A DNA stretch of 64,000 nucleotides, taken from contig JAWIIG010000025.1 in assembly GCA_033557465.1 (NCBI GenBank), positions 8,291,001 to 8,355,000 of the forward strand. Reading direction: 5' to 3'. Shown piece after piece: positions 18,979 through 29,715 of the stretch. A model generated the notes under the pieces. That model was not told where the DNA came from, made no database searches, and saw only the letters and a program-made list of their open reading frames with translations. Position numbers and translations under genes: made by a program. This DNA comes from Ichthyophis bannanicus. Lineage: Eukaryota; Chordata; Amphibia; Gymnophiona; Ichthyophiidae. Numbering within the stretch: the first letter of the stretch is position 1; every line of letters starts with the position of its first letter.

Positions 18979-20575
18979 TTCTTTTTTTTTCCTCTGTATA
19001 AATTGTTGGTAGTTCCCCCTCCGCGACCGTGGAGCGTGGCCGTGGGGGCGTTTCATAAGGGGCGTGTCTAAAGGGGCAGGTTCTGCCCCTTAGACGCCGT
19101 CTCGACGTTATCTGATGGTGGAGGAGGTTAACATCTAGTTGCAGCTTGGTGAGAGGGTTTAAAGCTTTCCCTTCTTTTAGAATTTAGTTTTGTTTTGATT
19201 GTATTTTCTTTTGAGTTATGTGTAAGAGGAAGGCTAAACCACAAGGCAAAACTCAATCGGCTGATACCGGTGTATTGAAACCAGCCGGCCCATTGGACAA
19301 GCATTTTGCCCCCCTCCCCCTCGCGCAGTCTTCTCCAGAGGGGGCATCCTTGAGCCCTGGGGGGAGATCTCCCCCTCCTTGTACTGTTGCAGAAGTGTCT
19401 AATGTAGGGGTTTCCCTAGAAGTTTTAGAGAGAGAGAAGATTGTTGTTACAATGCCTATTCCTATTCAGACGGTGGTACTGGATACTGCTTTTGAGCTTC
19501 CAGCCCTTCCTTCTGAATCTGATGTTACTATGAAAGATTTGTGGGGGGCTCTGAAGTGCATAGACTCTAAAGTGTCTACGGTTATTACTTCATTTACTAG
19601 TTTCTCACAGGAAGCTGTAACAGCAGTTCAGCAACTTGATGAGAAACTGTCTTTAATGGATAAAGCAGTTGTTAAATTAGAGTCTCAAGTGCATTCTATA
19701 CAAGCTACAAATGTGATGGGAATTAAAGATTCTCTGGTTTTTCACTCAAAGATTGAGGCGCTTGAGAACTCCATGCGAGTTTGTAATTTAAGATTTTTGA
19801 ATTTTCCTTGTACCTCCCTTTTAACACCAAAAATTCTTTTTGATAAGTATGTTAAAGAAATACTAGCTATATCTGAGGTTATTGATGTTTTGCAGATATA
19901 TTATATTCCTTCTGGCACTAAAAAGGTTAACCCTATAGAAGGTGAATTAGATGAACTTGTTCCCAATGTTGAAAATCTCACTAATTTTCTAGAGGACTCC
20001 ACAGATACTATTAATACCCGGTCCACTTTGCTGGTCACCCTACCGTCAATTTTGGTTAAACAGCGTATTTTAAAGGCTTTTTTTAAGGTGAAGTCAGCTG
20101 TTTTTTGTGGACAAAAAATTAATATTTTCCCAGATGTCTCGTAGTACTCAGATGCGTCGCCGACAGTTTCTATCTTTAAAGTCGCGCGTTTTGGCTCTGG
20201 GTGCTACATTTTTTCTAAAATTTCCTTGTAAGTGCCTAATATCTTATGAAGGCGCTTCTTTTGTATTTCTTGAGATTACACATTTGGAAAGGTTTTTGCT
20301 GGATAAACAAGGTTCACTCGGGTCTCATAGTGTAGTTATTTCCTCCTAAGGTATGGTCATTTGTCTTGACTTGGTTTCTTTATTATGTTTCTTGTTATTT
20401 ATCTATGGTCAGCTCCCATGATGTGGACTGTGACATCTGTTTGTATTATATTCTGTTGTGCTTATTTTTCCTTTGCTCATGTTTCTTTATCATGTATTAT
20501 AGCAGTGATTTTTCTTCTGATTTGGTTATTGTATATGACTAAAAGACTTTAAATTAAAAAAAATATATATTAGTT
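18979..20575 (+). mobile_element. HAL1-like L1 element (ORF1 only, no ORF2)
   Basis: A GC-rich leader (about 19020-19120), then one L1-type ORF1 (19218-20349), then about 200 bp of T-rich 3' UTR ending AAATTAAAAAAAATATAT. No endonuclease or RT lies between ORF1 and the A-rich tail, as in mammalian half-L1 (HAL1) elements. Whether ORF2 was deleted in this copy or is absent from the family cannot be told from one copy. The element begins at the C1 right boundary; I see no clear target duplication. Confidence 0.6.
19218..20349 (+). pseudogene. L1-type ORF1p, one frameshift
   Basis: RNA-binding chaperone of L1-type LINEs. The ATG at 19218 starts MCKRKAKPQGK. A predicted coiled coil spans about residues 110-175 (heptad-like AVTAVQQLDEKLSLMDKAV). 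The RRM-like core follows (ALENSMRVCNLRFLNFP). The C-terminal domain has KINIFPD, then, after a frameshift near 20140, SRSTQMRRRQFLSLKSRV and FFLKFPCKCL, matching the FPD...RR.F..LK..L...G pattern of L1 ORF1. There are no other stops. Confidence 0.72.
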
Positions 20576-20756
20576 TTCTAAATGTTTTAATATATTCTAA
20601 CATTTTTATAGGCCTGTTTGCTTTATAATTACAAAATAACACTAGTAGCTGTATTGATTATGGGGAAAATTGGAAACACTTATATTTCTTCATAGGATCC
20701 ACAAACGTTTGTAGTACAGATATATTTTTATTTATTACTCTGCCAATCATTTACAC

Positions 20757-21224
20757 TTCGGGAACAAACAGGAAGTCAGTCCTCACATATGGATGGACGT
20801 CAGCACCGACAGAGCCCTTGCGGAAGCATCCCCCCAGCTTTCAAAGAAAGCCTTTGGGAGGTACCACCATGCATGTGTAGTGCCCTTCCCGCCCAAGGGT
20901 GCCATCTTGCTCAATCTCCTTTTTTCCACGGAGCCCTTCAGACGTCTGTGTGCTTTCCCCCAGAAAAAAATAAAAAAAATTTTCTCGACTTAAGTTTCAT
21001 ACTCTCTTCAGTTGTGCATCGGTAGTCTTCCTGCCACCCGAGCCTGCTGTTCCGGCATCGGATTCATACATTTTCTTTTTCTTTGTGGCGCCTTCACGCC
21101 CTTTTTTCCAGCTGGCAGCACCACAGTCTTTGACCTTGCTGGAGTACTTTTTCCCCCATAGCTACCAGTAGATTTAAGAAGTGTGATCGGTGTGCCAAAA
21201 TCATGTCTCTTACTGATACACACC
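20757..21224 (+). mobile_element. DIRS element D1, 5' fragment (left ITR, leader, gag start)
   Basis: Starts TTCGGGAACAAACAGGAAG and follows the D/B left ITR (GACGTCAGCACCGACAGAGCC, CCATGCATGTGTAG, GCCATCTTGCTCA). It ends inside the gag zinc motif (FKKCDRCAKIMSLTDTH); the gag ATG has become ATA at 21160. The remainder is missing. Confidence 0.75.
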
Positions 21225-21555
21225 AATATATCACAAAACTCACTCCAATAAAACAAGACTTGTTTCCTGATTTCAAAAACAAAAATGATTGTTTCCAAAC
21301 AGGTATGTTAACAACAATAGTGGAACAGTGAAAACAAATCCGTGGTCAGCAAGGTCTCAGCTTCCATGGGCAATGGCAAATGTAATCGAGACGTGAGTCC
21401 AGATCCTGCCACTTGAACTTGAGCCCGATAACATCAAGGACCTGCTGCCACCACCCACCACATTTATAGAAATTCTTCAACAAAGTGAATAATGAACCAG
21501 CAACCGCATCAACCCCCAAGAAAACTTAGCTTTAAAGTGAAGTAATAGTGGGAGT
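21225..21555. other. Unrecognised spacer
   Basis: About 330 bp between two truncated DIRS fragments with no recognisable coding or terminal repeats. Its joints mark the deletion ends of D1 and A2. Confidence 0.45.
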
Positions 21556-22079
21556 TGATGCCCAAGATATCTCCAAATTCTCCAACCGTGCAGCTTTCGA
21601 CTCCTTTGAATGCGTAAGTAGAGCCTCAGCTATAGCTATAGGTGCATGTAGGATTGCTTGGCTTCAAGCATCTGATTTGGAGACCTGGGTCCAAGATGAA
21701 TTGGGAAATATCCTTTGTACAGGTGAGAATCTGTTTGGTAAAGATTGGCAAGCAAAAGCCAATCAAATGGATGCTGAAAATTCTGCTTTGGATAGACTAT
21801 CCAAATCTACTGCTGCTCCTACTAAGAAAAGGTTGTTAAAGAAAACACCTTTTTCTAAAAAGGGAAGATCCTATCCTCCTTATAGTCAGAGCATCTTCTG
21901 CAGCTCAGTTCCCTTCAGCATTGGACACTCTCCATCATAAGAGAGGGGTACAAACTTCATTTTTCCAGCTTGCCCCCTCTCACAAGAGTGCACCAGTTCA
22001 ATTCTCCAACCTCCCTCCTTAGCCTGTTAGAGCAGGAAGTTGCCACTCTTCTAGCCCAGGGGGCAATAGAGGAAGTGCC
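21556..22079 (+). mobile_element. DIRS element A2, 5' remnant (gag tail and RT start)
   Basis: Begins mid-gag (QDISKFSNRAAFDSFE...CTGENLFGKDW, basic tail). An internal deletion near 21880-21930 then joins gag to the RT N-terminus (REGYKLHF, LLAQGAIEEVP). It is cut at GTGCC/TTCT by B2; the RT resumes at 28227 with CAACAACAGG. Confidence 0.8.
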
Positions 22080-22240
22080 TTCTCCAGGACCAAGCAGGAA
22101 GTCAGTCCTCACATATGGGTGTCATCGGCGCCGATGAAGCCCCAGCGGAGCATTTCCCCAGCTTTCTATGAAAGCCTTTGGGAATGCAGGCACGCATGCG
22201 CGGTTCCCTTCCCGCCTAAAGGTGCCATCTTACCTCGGTC
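22080..22240 (+). repeat. Left ITR of B2
   Basis: Inverted match to 28045-28200. Contains GTCATCGGCGCCGATGA (palindrome variant), CGCATGCGCGG and GCCATCTTA (YY1-like, 22224-22231). Confidence 0.83.
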
Positions 22241-22498
22241 TCTTTTTTTCCGTGAAGCCCACCGGACGTGTGTCCAGTTTTCCCGGTTAAAATTTGATTT
22301 TTCAGCGATTTTTGGGGGTTTTCTGCTCTTTTTCTACCGGTTTGACGCTGGCTCCCCTCCCGCCAGGTTCGGTACACCGGTATCGAGCCCGATTCCTCTC
22401 TTTCGGTTTTTGCCCTTCGTGGCTGGCGTTCGCGCCCTTTTTTCTCTTTTTCCCTGGAAGGCCGGTCTTTTGACCTCACGGGGACTCTTTTTTCCCCG

Positions 22499-24428
22499 AT
22501 GGCTTCCAGTGGTTTTAAAAAGTGTGATCAGTGTAAGAAACTAATGTCTCTCACGGACACACACTACTGCTGCCTTCGGTGCCTGGGCCCCGACCACGAT
22601 CCTAAGTTGTGCGGGGCCTGTGGAAAAATGTCTTCCAAGGCACTACGAAGTCGCCAGCAGCAAAAGGAAAGGCTTTTCTCGGACTCAGCCTCCGGCCATG
22701 CCCGGACCTCGTCTGAGGCCTCGACATCTCGGGATTCCAATCCCGAGCGCCGTCGAAGCTCCTCGGACAGGGGGTCCCCTGACCGGGAACGCAAGAGGAA
22801 GAAACGGCTCGCGAGGGCGTCATTGGAAGAGGTCCCTGGCTCCTCGAGGGCCAGGTCTAAGACCCCCGATCGTCGCCCCGGGCCTGTGGAACCGGAGAAG
22901 CCTGCCAGAGTTCCTCGTGTGGAGCCGGAGTCTGCTGGACACGTAAGCCCCGTAGTCCTCGTGGACTCTCCTCCCAGGGAGCCGACGTCGGGCCCGGCGC
23001 CGCCGCCGGGGCCCGAGTCAGTGGCTGCTGCGTCTCCCGAGCTGAGTCTCAGGATGACAGCCTTGGAGAGCAGAATGTCTGCCTTCATGGAGCAGCAGCG
23101 GGCACTGATGGCTAGTCTGTCTGGCGCATCTGCCCCGACCACCGAGACATCGACCTCGAAGTCGACCCCGGAGACCGAGCCAATACTAGAGTCCATCGTG
23201 GCTCGGAGTCAACCTCGGTCGCGGTCCCCCTCGACCTCCCGTTTGGGACCGAGGGCGTCGATGCCGGTGCTTCCGGCGTCGGGGCGGGTGCTCCAGGGCC
23301 CTGCGGGGTCGGACCCCGACTCTTCCTCGGATGAGTCAGCTTGGGAGACGGAGGACGAGGAGTCTCCTGACACCTTTAAGACTCGGTGCGTCCCTTCGGA
23401 CTCACCGCAGTCTGAGCCCCAGAGTAGGACCCCCCCCCCCCGGAGGACACCCGGTTCTCGGAGTTCATCCGGGATATGGCCACTGCCTTGGCTATTCCGG
23501 CGGATCCCGAGGAAGAGCCTCGAGCTGAAGAGCTCGAGGCGCTGCAGTATGACTCTCCTCCGAATGAGGCGTTTACTGTCCCGGTTCCTCCGATGCTGGA
23601 ACGGCTCCTCTTCCGTATGTGGGAGGCACCGGCCTTGGCGCCGGTTCTTAGCAAGCGGGTCGATTCGATCTATCGGCTCCGTAAGAGCCCTGGTTTTCAA
23701 AAGGCACAGCTACCACACCATTCCATGGTTGTGGAATCGGCCATGCATCGTCTGAAGAGTCAGAAGATGCACTCCGCGGTACCTCCTGGCAGGGAGGCCC
23801 GAAACCTAGATGGTGTCGGTAGAAAGTGTTTTCAGGGCTCGATGCTTGCATGCCGTGTCCAGTCTTACCAGCTGTACATGGGCATGTACTTGCGGGATCT
23901 GGCCAAGGAGTTGGCCGGATTCTCTGCTGGTCTCTCAGGAGGAACCCTTGCAGAGATTTAAGTCCTTGTCCTTGGGGATTCGGGACTGCTCGAAGTTAAT
24001 GTCCCGCGCCGCCTACGATGGCTTCGAGGCTTCGGCCCGAGTTGCGGCAGCCGGCATCGCGGCTCGACGCCAGGCATGGCTGCAGTCATCGACCTCGAGC
24101 CATGGGTTTAGGACAAGTTGGTTGATGTCCCTTGCCGAGGTGAAAACCTTTTTGGCAAGCCCATGACCGAAAAGGCTGCCCAGCAGAGCACCTTACACGG
24201 ACAAGGCTGTCGAGGAAGACCTCTGCCCCTTCTCATAAAAAGAAGGGCTCGGGTAAAAAGCCCTTTTACCCAAGGAAGGGCACTGCCTACAAACAGTACC
24301 CACAATATCAGACTGCCCAAGCTGCCCCCCAGGGTCAGCAAGCCAAGGGCCTGGGTAATGGGCCCCATAGGCAGAGGACCCCCAAGCCTCAGGCCCCTGC
24401 TACCACTCAGCAGGGTGAGGGCTTTTGA
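22499..24428 (+). pseudogene. DIRS-B gag, frameshifted
   Basis: The ATG at 22499 starts MASSGFKKCDQC with the full Cys/His motif to CGAC. The frame is open to a C10-11 tract at 23430-23441, where it shifts. Further shifts lie near 23935 and 24100-24190. The conserved C-terminal half (LPHHSMVVESAM, CFQGSMLACRV, PCRGENLFGKPM) is spread over three frames. It ends GGC TTT TGA C at 24426-24428 with pol in +1. The C-tract shift could be a sequencing error. Confidence 0.85.
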
Positions 24429-26695
24429 CTCCTTGAGCATAGCCTCTCCTCCACTGCTCTCCCAACCCTGCACAGGAGGTCGTCTCGCTCTCTTTGCCCA
24501 CCAGTGGCCCCTTATCACCGGGGACAGTTGGGTGCTGGAGATAATCCACATGGGATATGCCCTCCATTTCCACCAACTGCCACCTCCATATTTTCCAGGG
24601 GAGCCTCCAAGGCCTCCTCTGCAGACAGACCTTCTCCGTCAGGAGCTTCAGGGTCTGTTGGTGGACAGGGCGGTGGAGCCTGTGCCTCCCCACTTGCAAG
24701 GTCACAGATTCTACTCCAGGTATTTCCTGGTGCCCAAGAGGACTGGTGGCCTTCGTCCCATTCTGGACCTCAGGAACCTCAAGTTCCTAGTGAAAGAAAT
24801 GTTCAAGATGCTTACTCTTGGAACCCTTCTGCCCTACCTCCAGCAGGGAGATTGGCTATGCTCCTTAGATCTAAAGGATGCGTACACTCACGTCCTCATT
24901 CATCCAGACCACAGAAAGTACCTAAGGTTCATCGTGGGAGGAAACCATTATCAGTACAGAGTGCTGCCTTTCGGCCTCACCTCCGCCCCCAGAGTCTTTA
25001 CAAAGTGCTGAGCAGTGGTGGCGGCCTACCTGAGAAATCAGGGCACATTTGTCTTCCCCTATTTGGACGACTGACTCATCAGGGGTCAGACAGGTCAGGA
25101 GGCCAAGCAAGCCACCCTCAGGACCATTGCTCTTCTACAACTTCCACAACGCCTGGGATTTGTCATAAACTTCGCAAAGTCCACTTTGCTTCCTTCCCAG
25201 AACTTGGAGTTCATAGGGGCAAGGTTGGACTCTCTCCTGGCAAAGGCATTCTTGCCAGAAAACAGGGCCCAAAGGTTGATGGCCTTGGCAAGTCAGTTTC
25301 TCAGCAGGTCCCTGGTCTCCGCCAGACTCTGCCTGCGGCTTCTAGGCCACATGGCTTCGACAGTACATGTGACCCCCAATGCCAGGCTCCATATGAGGCC
25401 TGCACAGTGGTGCCTTCGGACTCAGTGGTCACAGGCCACAGGCAGCCTCAGAGACAGGATAAGGGTGTCCAGACCATTTCTTCACTCCCTCAACTGGTGG
25501 CTACACCCACCCAATCTGCTGAAAGGGGTGCCCTTTCAGATTCCAGGTTACACAGTGTTACTAACAACAGATGCCTCCCTGCAAGGCTGGGGGGCGCATT
25601 GTCTGGGCAAGTGCACCCAGGGCCTCTGGTCTCCCTGGGAAGCTGCACAGGAGATCAATCTCCTCGAACTCAGAGCTATTCGATTAGCACTCAAAGCTTT
25701 CACTCCTACCCTGGCTCAACAGTCTGTCCTGATTCAGACAGACAACCAAGTTGCCATGTTTTATGTGAACAAACAGGGCGGAACTGGGTCCAGGATCCTT
25801 TGTCGGGAAGCTCAGGACCTTTGTTCATTTGCCCTCAAGCACAACATGCTCCTCAGGGCTGTGTACCTTCCAGGCTAGGACAACTGCCTGGCAGACAGAT
25901 AAAGCAGGATACTGCAGCCCCACAAGTGGCAGCTGCATCCTTCAGTAGTTCAGAAGATCTTCCTGAAATTGGGTCTCCCTTTGATGGATCTCTTTGCCAG
26001 CCCCATGAACAAGCAACTGCCAAAGTTCTGCTCCAGGCAACCACATCCTCTGCGGATAGCAGCGGATGCTTTTCTGATATCTTGGTCTCAGGGCCTCCTC
26101 TATGCGTTTTCTTCCACGCCCTTGGTGGCCAGAACCCTATTCAAGATTCTCCAGGACAAGGCCTCGGTCCAGCTGGTAGCTCCCAGGTGGCCGAGACAGC
26201 CTTGGTTTCCTCTTCTGCTTCAACTGGCGGTAGATCCTCCACTGCCTTTGGGGTTGCAACCACTGTTCCCTCTAAGCTGTGCGCGTGTGCGTGCGCACAC
26301 ACCTTGCCGAGTGAGCGCACATACTTTACAACAGAGCGCACAAAAATTACGGTTCTGATTCTGATAGAAAACACAGACATTCTTAAAATTGAAAAATTGT
26401 TGTGTATTTACGTTTTTCACAAGTTCTACAATATTTTCTAGTGCAATCAATGTGGTGTACATACTGTATTCTGACGTGTAGTCAAATTTTAAAGTATATA
26501 ACTCCGAGTTATGTGGCGCACAAAAATTTAACCTTCCTTCAAAAGCTGCACAGCTGATATTTTATGCGCACACAACCTACAGAAAATTAGAGGGAACATT
26601 GGTTGCAACCCGACCTTCTCACACAGGACCAGGGTTCCCTTCTACACCCCAATCTCAAGTCTCTCAATTTGATGGCCTGGAGGCTGCAAGGGTAG
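24427..26695 (+). pseudogene. DIRS-B pol, multiple stops and MITE insertion
   Basis: Starts FDSLSIASPPLL. RT is open to TGA 25009-25011, then FVFPYLDD followed immediately by another TGA where other copies have Trp. RNase H (TTDASLQGWGAH, QTDNQVAMFYVNKQGG) is intact to TAG 25876-25878. The methylase-like part (DLFASPMNKQLPKFCSR) has AFSSTPLV in place of AFPPIPLV, so the PP pair is lost. A hAT MITE interrupts it at 26261-26601. Confidence 0.86.
26261..26601. mobile_element. hAT-type MITE, 341 bp, with perfect 8-bp target duplication
   Basis: Terminal inverted repeats CACTGTTCCCTCTAA and, inverted at the right end, CAATGTTCCCTCTAA. They are flanked by GTTGCAAC at 26253-26260 and 26602-26609. 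Removing the insert and one GTTGCAAC restores the pol sequence seen in B1 (GGGGTTTCAACC). 8-bp duplications and CAVTG-type ends are hallmarks of the hAT superfamily. There is no transposase ORF; the interior is AT-rich with a GTGTGCGTGCGCACAC palindrome near the left end. Confidence 0.88.
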
Positions 26696-27732
26696 TTTTG
26701 GCTCCCTGGGGCCTTCCTCAGGAAGTTGAGGAGGTTGTCCTAGCCTCTAGGAAACAGTCCACTAGGAAAACCTATGCTCTAAAGTGGAAGAGGTTTTCTG
26801 TGTGGTGTCACCTGTGTACAGAGGATCCTTTCTCCTGTACTGTGCCAGTAGTTCTTCAGTACTTACTGCACTTATCCAATCAGGGACTTAAGTCCAATTC
26901 TGTTCGGGTCCACCTCTCAGCTCTAGCAGCTCACCACTCATTGGTAGAGGGGCAATCTCTATCTGGTCACCCCTTGGTGTCATGCTTTCTCAGGGGCTTA
27001 ATTTTGCTCAAGCCTCCCATCCATCGTCCTGCCCCTGAGTGGGAGCTGAATGTGGTCTTGCAGCAACTGACTCGCCCACCTTTTGAGCCGATGGCTACTT
27101 GTCCACTACGCTTCCTCTCCTGGAAAACACTCTTCCTGATAGCCCTTACCTCGGCTAGGCGAGTAAGTGAGCTTCAGGCCCTGGTCTGTGACAGGCCTTA
27201 CACCAGGATTTATAGGAACAGGGTAGTCCTCAGGACTCATCCAAAGTTCCTCCCTGAGGTTGTCTCCTCTTTCCACTTCAGTCAAGAGGTGGTTCTTCCA
27301 ACATTTTTCCCAAGGCCTTATGCAAGCCAGGCTGAAGCAGTCCTCCATACCCTGGACTGTAGGAGGGCCTTATCCTTCTACCTTGACCGTACGCAGGGGC
27401 ATAGAAGGACCACTCAGCTCTTCGTATCCTTTGACCCCAATAAGTTGAGGTTGCCTGTGTCCAAGCGTACCTTGTCCATCTGGGTGGCTGACTGTATCAC
27501 CTGGGCTTACAAGGCGGCTGACTTTCCTTTGCGGGGTAGGGTCACGGCCCATCATGTCAGGGCAATGGCTGCCTCAGTGGCTCATCTCCGCTCTGTGCCC
27601 TTGGTAGACATCTGCAGGGCTGCAACTTGGTCTTCAAGCCAGACTTTTGCGGCCCATTACTGCCTGGAGAGGGAGTCCCGTAGGGACCGTGCTTTTGGCC
27701 AGGCAGTACTCTGGAATCTCTTTGAGGTTTAG
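26677..27732 (+). CDS. DIRS-B tyrosine recombinase, intact
   Basis: About 351 aa from CTG 26677, overlapping the pol stop in the -1 frame; the reading frame is open from 26599. It contains VVLASRKQSTRKTYALKW, TSARRVSELQ (Arg I), TAHHVRAMA (HxxR) and ATWSSSQTFAAHYCLE (Tyr), ending NLFEV. It is uninterrupted although gag and pol of the same copy are heavily damaged. Confidence 0.88.
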   Translation: MEAARVVLAPWGLPQEVEEVVLASRKQSTRKTYALKWKRFSVWCHLCTEDPFSCTVPVVLQYLLHLSNQGLKSNSVRVHLSALAAHHSLVEGQSLSGHPLVSCFLRGLILLKPPIHRPAPEWELNVVLQQLTRPPFEPMATCPLRFLSWKTLFLIALTSARRVSELQALVCDRPYTRIYRNRVVLRTHPKFLPEVVSSFHFSQEVVLPTFFPRPYASQAEAVLHTLDCRRALSFYLDRTQGHRRTTQLFVSFDPNKLRLPVSKRTLSIWVADCITWAYKAADFPLRGRVTAHHVRAMAASVAHLRSVPLVDICRAATWSSSQTFAAHYCLERESRRDRAFGQAVLWNLFEV

Positions 27733-27852
27733 GCAACTCCTGCCCTCTGTTGGGCTACCGATGGAGGTTGTGTCCTTGAAAAGCCTTTCTTTGCTGCTGA
27801 GACTAGAGGGAGTTCTCTCGTTCAGCCTGGGTTCCTCGGTAGCCTAGAGCTA

Positions 27853-27962
27853 GGGAGTCACCCATATGTGAGGACTGACTTCCTGCTTGGTCCTGGAGAA
27901 AGAGTAGTTACTCACCTGTAACAGGTGTTCTCCAGGAGCAGCAGGAATCAGTCCTCACAACC
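27853..27962 (+). repeat. Internal complementary region of B2
   Basis: CACCCATATGTGAGGACTGA...GGTCCTGGAGAA joined to AGAGTAGTTACTCACCTGTAACAGG...GGAGCAGCAGG, matching the element's own ends (ACTACTCT right end). Confidence 0.88.
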
Positions 27963-28044
27963 TTCCCTCTTCCCCTTGGAGTTGCAGTTGTACATAGTTC
28001 ATTTTTTCATTTTTGTGTGCTGTTCTTAGCTATGTCATTTGACT

Positions 28045-28226
28045 GAGGTAAGATGGCACCTTTAGGCGGGTAGGGAACCGCGCATGCGTGCCTGCATTCT
28101 CAAAGGCTTTCATAGAAAGCTGGGGAAATGCTCCGCTGGGGCTTCATCGGCGCCAATGACACTCATTTGTGAGGACTGATTCCTGCTGCTCCTGGAGAAC
28201 ACCTGTTACAGGTGAGTAACTACTCT
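28045..28226 (+). repeat. Right ITR and terminus of B2
   Basis: Inverted copy of 22080-22240 with AAGATGGCACC, CGCGCATGCGTGCC and CATCGGCGCCAATG, then CACCTGTTACAGGTGAGTAACTACTCT. Confidence 0.85.
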
Positions 28227-29715
28227 TTCTCAACAACAGGGCACAGGGTTCTACTCCCCCAAAGAAAACGGGGGGCTTCAGACCCATTTTAGATCTCAAA
28301 GTTGAACAGATTCCTAGTCAAAGAAAAATTCAAGATGGTTTCTCTAGGAACTCTGCTGCCATACCTTCACAGTGAGGATTGGCTTTGTTCTCTAGATCTC
28401 AAGGATGCGTACACTCATGTTCTCATCCATCCAACTCACAGAAGGTTCCTTCGGTTCCTTTTCCAGGAGAAGCACTATCAATACAGAGTGCTCCCCTTTG
28501 GCCTGGCCTCTGCACCAAGGGTGTTCATGAAATGCATGGCAGTGGTTGCTGCTTTTCTGCGCACCCTGGGAATATTTGTCTTCCCTTATCTGGACGACTG
28601 GCTCATTCAAGCTCCCTCTCAATCAGAGGCCAAGACTGCTCTAACCTGCACAATGCGTATTCTTCAATATTTAGGGCTGGTAATAAACATCCCAAAATCC
28701 AATTTGATCCCTACTCAGTCCCTGGAGTTTATAGGGGCGTTGCTGGATACCACAAGGGCAAGGGCCTATCTTCCTCTGGCCTGTTGCCTTCGCTTGATGC
28801 AGTTAGCTTCTCAAGCAGAGTCAAATCCCTACTAACTGCTCGAGAAATGTTACAGTTGCTAGGCCACATGGCATCCCCCGTTCATGTGGTACCATATGCT
28901 CGCCTTCACATGAGAGCAGCTCAGTGGACTTTATCCACCCAATGGACCCAGGCATTAGACTGCCTGTCAGACAAAATAGCAAACACAAGTCGCCTCATTT
29001 TGTCCCTCCAGTGGTGGAAGTCCCCTCAAAACCTGTTGCTCTGTTCTCCCTTTCAACAGCCTCTACCCCAGGCAACTCTTACAACAGATGCTTCTCCAAT
29101 GGGCTGGGGAGCTCATCTTCAGGACCTCTCCACCCAGGGCATCTGGTCCTCTGCGACTGTGGGCCCTTGCCAGAGAGCATCACATTCATCGTCTGGCAGT
29201 CTATCTTCCAGGGGTTCAAAACTCTTGGGGAGACAGACTGTCGAGTTCTGCTTCCACACGAGTGGTCCCTACACATAGACCAGGTATCCAAGATTTTTCA
29301 AATTTTGGGAACCCCGGACATAGACCTCTTTGCAAGTCCGTGGAATGCCAAACTTCCCCGGTTCTGTTCCAGAACTCCGGCTCAGGGGGCTCAGGCAAGG
29401 GATGCTTTCCTCCTTCATTGGGGTCAAGACTTCCTGTATGCCTTTCCACCCATTCCCCTAATTCCCAAAACCCTGTTCAAGCTTCAGAGAGACAGAGGCC
29501 ATATGATTCTCATAGCTCCACATTGGCCACAGCAAGTGTGGTACCCTGTGCTTCTACATCTCTCTCAAGCTCCCTCCCTGGAGTTAGGGTCTGCTCCAGA
29601 TCTTCTATCCCAGGAGGATGGACTGTTATGGCATCCCAATCCCCAGTCTCTGCATCTCAGTGCTTGGTTGCTGAAGGCCTTGATCTCTATGATCTTAATA
29701 TCCCTCAGCCAGTGA
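28227..29715 (+). pseudogene. DIRS-A pol of A2, with RNase H deletion
   Basis: A short deletion removes the YFLIP block near 28260. RT is then open with LDLKDAYTH, VLPFGLASAPRVF and YLDDWLIQAP until a frameshift near 28833. A deletion at about 29150 removes most of RNase H: the TTDAS block is joined to the downstream ALAREHH segment and the VNKQGG motif is gone. The methylase-like part is intact (DLFASPWNAKLPRFCSR, AFPPIPLI). The usual pol TAG has mutated (GCC TTG), extending the frame to 29715. Confidence 0.82.

Larger units (their letters stand above)
22080..28226 (+). mobile_element. DIRS element B2 (family B), full length, nested in A2
   Basis: Left end TTCTCCAGGACCAAGCAGG, right end GTGAGTAACTACTCT. 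It carries ITRs, gag, pol, YR and ICR, plus a hAT MITE in pol. The A2 RT is continuous across it, which fixes both boundaries within a few bases. Gag and pol are broken, YR is intact. Confidence 0.9.
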
